A stretch of 64,000 nucleotides of DNA from Anaeramoeba flamelloides (lineage: Eukaryota > Metamonada > Anaeramoebidae), in the NCBI GenBank assembly GCA_027625915.1, contig JANTQA010000023.1, forward strand, positions 372,001 to 436,000, read 5' to 3'. The position numbers were made by a program, and so were the translations under genes. The notes below the pieces were generated by a model. That model was not told where the DNA came from and did not search any database. It was given only the letters and a program-made list of their open reading frames with translations. The stretch's first letter is position 1. Every line of letters begins with the position of its first letter. This document shows, in pieces, positions 61,703-64,000 of this stretch.

Positions 61703-62610
61703 TAACATTCTTTGACAGAGCAAAAATATATCTACATCCATCATCATATTCAAATTATATTCAAATTTGTGAAATGCAAACAATTGGTAATCATCTTCAA
61801 ATTTTATTGATAGAATTCCAAGAAATATTAAACTCATTGCATGAAGACGAATCTAATGAGCAAAATATGAAAACGTTAGCAAAATTTCATAGCTTAATTC
61901 AAAGAGTACCAAAAGGGTTGAAGCAAATGAAAAAATCATTTGAAAAATTTTTAATCAAACAATCTGAAAAGGATCTAAAAGCAATTGAAGAATATACAAG
62001 AACTCAAAACAAATCAAACAACAACAACAACAACAATAATAATAATAAGAATAAGAATAAAAACAAATCTGATGAAATTGTGGGCAAAATTACCATTGAT
62101 CCAATTGAATATATATCACAATTGACTGGCTTATTTAAAAAATTTCAAAAAATCATTCAAAAGGGTCTCTCTGATGATTCAAATATGTATACTTCATTAC
62201 AAAATGTATTAATTGAAGTGTTTTCGGAAAATCAAAAGACTTCTGAAATGCTAGCAAAATTTTTTGATAAAAATTTAAAAAAAACAAATAGAACTTTAAG
62301 TGAATTGGAATTAAATCAAACATTAAATGATAGTTTAGCATTATTAGAATTTGTAAAAGATAAAGATGTATTTCAAAAATATTATTCAACCTTAATGGCA
62401 AAAAGGTTAATTAATGATTCTTCCATTACTTTAGATGAGGAAGTGGAAATGAGTCATAAATTACGGGGAGTATGTGGATTTGAGTTCATTTCGAAAATTG
62501 AAAGAATGTTTAAAGATATTATAATAAGTACAGAAATCACGGAAAATTTTCGCTACTCGGATAAAAAAAGGAAAGTTGTAGAAATTAATAAAAACAGCAA
62601 CAACAACAAC

Positions 62611-62643
<33 letters not shown>

Positions 62644-63399
62644 CGTGGAATAATCAAAATACCTGTAAATTTTAAAATTTTAAGTGCTGGTTGTTGGCCA
62701 GTTCGTTCAAATGAAAAAAAGATTGAAATATTTCAGCCATTATTATCTCTTTTCTCCCAATTTGAAGATTTTTATTCCCAGATGCATAATGGGAGAATAT
62801 TGAAATGCTTACATAGCATTTCAACTGTAGTTTTGATTGTTAGATTTTCAAGAAAAAGATATTCAATAATTTCCACGGATTACCAAACAATGATTCTTTT
62901 AAATTTTAATAAGAAGAATGAATATACAGCTAAAGAATTAAAATCGCTTTGCCCTATAGACAATCAAGATTTTTTATTTGTTTTAGAATCCTTAGTAAAA
63001 AGCAAAATGCTGATAGCGGAACCTAAATACGTGTCCTTGAATGAGATCACACCCGAGAATGTTTTTAAACTAAACAGAAGGTTTTATTCGAAAAAAAAAC
63101 TTTTCCGTTTAAGAACGCCAGGTGTTGGCAGAATTGAAAAGGAGGGTGGCGAAAATAGGATGATACAACGAAAAATTGAAGAGGAGCGAAAAGTGTTTAT
63201 CCAATCAGCAATAATTAGAATTTTAAAGCATAGGAAAAGAATTAAACACATTAAATTAATTAACGAAATAATGAATCAAGCAAAATCTCGTTTTTATCCA
63301 AGTACCAAAATAATTGCACAATGTATTCTAATTTTAATAGACAAGGAATATATTGAAAGAGTGGATGGGGTAATGGATGAATATTCTTATATCGCTTAA
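56664..63399 (+). CDS. Cullin (CUL1-like) scaffold of a RING ubiquitin ligase
   Basis: Scaffold of a cullin-RING E3 ligase. Exon 1 at 56664-57472 (MTNKEEKFDFNSKWKHLKEG) carries the N-terminal cullin repeats: LYKQLKVFLKGYL, IRTERDNGIV and YMKKIEKIVKSEERR. Exon 2 at 61719-63399 begins AKIYLHPSS. The phase-2 junction (AG|GTTTGT ... TTTGACAG|A) recreates EERRAKIYLHPSS, ungapped against EEQRRVQVYLHES of human CUL1. The product is 829 residues (human CUL1 776). Exon 2 has the cullin-homology block DKDVFQKYYSTLMAKRLIND and the LRGVCGFEFISKIERMFKDI segment. It ends with the neddylation region IIRILKHRK (Lys about 773) and IERVDGVMDEYSYIA. Asn runs from AAC/AAT repeats (about 62017-62048 and 62596-62643) enlarge it. 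An in-frame ATG at 56577 exists, but the family start favours 56664. The intron carries LINE fragments. Confidence 0.93.
57538..58056. mobile_element. MITE-like element, second copy of the 37651 family
   Basis: Left end AGCTCCAACCCTACCATGAA; right end, reversed, GCCATTCCAAACCTACCGTG. About 520 bp, at the start of the cullin intron. Confidence 0.6.
58560..58860 (-). mobile_element. LINE 5' region, endonuclease-like start, antisense to the cullin
   Basis: Reverse copy of 9835-10140. The minus strand reads NNNKYNILKIFKNWNVDYIL. It abuts a palindrome cluster at the same side as in the other copy. Confidence 0.45.
58855..59690. repeat. Palindrome cluster in the cullin intron
   Basis: At least five hairpin modules. 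59040-59108 is nearly perfect (TTTTCCAGAATTTAAAAGAA and its reverse around ATTCTAATAGAT); 59264-59347 is of the TTTTTGAAATAAACAGAAAA type. GTGTCCGTCAAGTTGCGTAG then AGTGCC at 58851 recurs with changes at about 59121 and 59452. Confidence 0.75.
59941..60192 (-). pseudogene. Repeat remnant with coding-like similarity to 38.5 kb
   Basis: 60180-60060 aligns with 38660-38540. Peptides KKYQLLMKKSQFYLKNTGKI here and [19 protein letters not shown] there show parallel Lys/Leu patterns. Function unknown. Confidence 0.35.
60600..61510 (-). mobile_element. LINE C-terminus with CCHC knuckle and palindromic 3' UTR
   Basis: The minus strand from 61500 reads KIKKQYFNILKNNQSIEIKE, then NYLKFKSVTTFLKFRTFTNG and LNRYSYVLKK, parallel to the copies at 4.0 and 25.0 kb. 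61264-61196 reads CDYCTQYYENINHFIWYCER, an intact C-x2-C-x8-H-x4-C pattern characteristic of LINE ORF2 C-termini. The 3' flank (60600-61000) matches 5330-6130 and holds a palindrome at 60815-60915. It lies antisense in the cullin intron and some stops interrupt it. Confidence 0.7.
61618..61699. repeat. (AAC)n/(AAT)n microsatellite
   Basis: About 8 AAC-type units followed by about 20 AAT/ATA units, placed in the intron directly before the cullin exon 2 acceptor. Read through, it would give an implausible poly-Ile run, which supports the intron call. Confidence 0.75.
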
Positions 63400-63423
63400 A
63401 AAACAAATTACATTGTAATAGCA

Positions 63424-63454
<31 letters not shown>

Positions 63455-63603
63455 TATTATTAATAATCACAAAATAAATCTTATTTTTCTTTTTTTTTGT
63501 TTCTTTTTTCATTTTCCAATTAATATGTATGAAGAATAACAAACACCCATTAAAAAAATAAACTTTAAAAAAAAAAAAAAAACATCAAATATTTTATAAA
63601 GAT

Positions 63604-64000
63604 CTTCTAACCTCACAAGTATAAATATGGAATGTTATAAAAAATAGAGTTTTTACAATTTTAAAGATAAATAAAGAGTTCAGTGTATTTATCCTAAGTT
63701 TGTAATAGTAATTGTCAATCTCCTTTTTGATTTTTGAGCTTGAAGGGATTTTCAATATAAGATCGTTTGGTAATAACCAATACATTGTTTGAAAAATGAT
63801 TTTTTTTTTCAAAAATTGAAAGATTGGTGTTCAACAAACGATTGTTTTATTAAAATTATGATTAGTCTATTAAAATAATCAGATATAATATTTACTATAA
63901 ACTAAATCGTGTGTAATTATATGGAACGGTTTATTTTTCTCAACAATTGTAAAAACTCTATTTTTTACAACATTCATATTTATACTTGTTTCAGAGTTGA
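63604..64000. mobile_element. ~397 bp inverted-repeat element, copy 2, reaching the window edge
   Basis: Left TCACAAGTATAAATATGGAA, then AAAAATAGAGTTTTTACAAT; right, reversed, GAAACAAGTATAAATATGAA, then AAAAATAGAGTTTTTACAAT. The interior is reversed relative to 54166-54548. Lies about 200 bp after the cullin stop. Confidence 0.7.

Larger units (their letters stand above)
57473..61718 (+). other. 4.2 kb intron of the cullin gene with LINE and palindrome clusters
   Basis: Donor GTTTGTTT, acceptor TTTGACAG. It contains a MITE-like element (57538-58056), an antisense LINE 5' piece (58560-58860), a palindrome cluster (58855-59690), a repeat remnant (59941-60192) and an antisense LINE 3' piece (60600-61510). 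An (AAC)n-(AAT)n microsatellite (61618-61699) sits just before the acceptor. All recognisable LINE sequence is antisense to the cullin. Confidence 0.85.

Noticed and set aside
61507-61718. Poly-Asn and poly-Ile start of the second cullin ORF
   Set aside because: It is antisense LINE plus microsatellite; the acceptor at 61718 restores the cullin motif.
1-64000. CRISPR arrays, bacterial operons or rRNA genes
   Set aside because: None seen; repeats are hairpins, microsatellites and transposon ends, and the gene structure is eukaryotic.

Overview
The window looks like nuclear DNA from an AT-rich single-celled eukaryote. It holds a Hippo/MST kinase, a GARP-complex VPS52, a KEOPS Kae1, a cullin and a DRAM-like membrane protein. 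Genes are interrupted by GT-AG introns, and the standard code fits (TAA, TAG and TGA do not occur inside the conserved reading frames). Long transposon-filled introns, homopolymer codon runs and a bacterial-type glutamine synthetase I would fit an anaerobic protist such as an Anaeramoeba-like organism. That placement is a guess, not something the sequence proves.

Seven protein genes can be supported. (1) 1585-3227 (+): MST/Hippo-type STE20 kinase, C-lobe to SARAH domain; the N-lobe exon lies left of the window. (2) 17947-23715 (+): VPS52, two exons and a 3.3 kb intron. (3) 29642-30472 (+): DRAM/Frag1/Sfk1-family six-pass membrane protein. (4) 33964-40255 (-): Kae1/OSGEP, four exons and a 5.0 kb third intron. 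(5) 46421-47104 (-): HAD phosphatase of the pseudouridine-phosphatase type. (6) 50289-51987 (+): bacterial GSI-beta glutamine synthetase, whose small first exon encodes a presequence-like leader. (7) 56664-63399 (+): CUL1-like cullin, two exons and a 4.2 kb intron. Every proposed exon junction keeps the reading frame and restores an ungapped family motif across the junction.

The rest is a dense repeat landscape. Non-LTR retrotransposon (LINE) pieces lie at about 3.6-6.4, 9.8-10.3, 24.7-27.2, 58.5-58.9 and 60.6-61.5 kb. They carry or abut clusters of 60-80 bp near-perfect palindromes. At least eight families of inverted-repeat, foldback or MITE-like elements are present, several nested or in two copies (for example 12.1-13.6, 20.9-21.3 with 28.0-28.4, 27.5-29.4, 31.4-32.3, 34.4-35.0 with 52.5-53.2, 37.65-38.16 with 57.54-58.06, 42.6-43.1, 43.6-44.1 with 45.0-45.5, and 54.2-54.5 with 63.6-64.0 kb). 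A ~0.7 kb dispersed repeat occurs three times.

The genes are housekeeping functions with no operon-like relation: signalling, endosome-to-Golgi tethering, tRNA t6A modification, nitrogen assimilation and ubiquitin ligation. The most interesting observations are the bacterial glutamine synthetase with a leader-encoding first exon, the LINEs associated with covarying palindrome arrays, and ordinary genes that stay intact across multi-kilobase introns packed with mobile elements.
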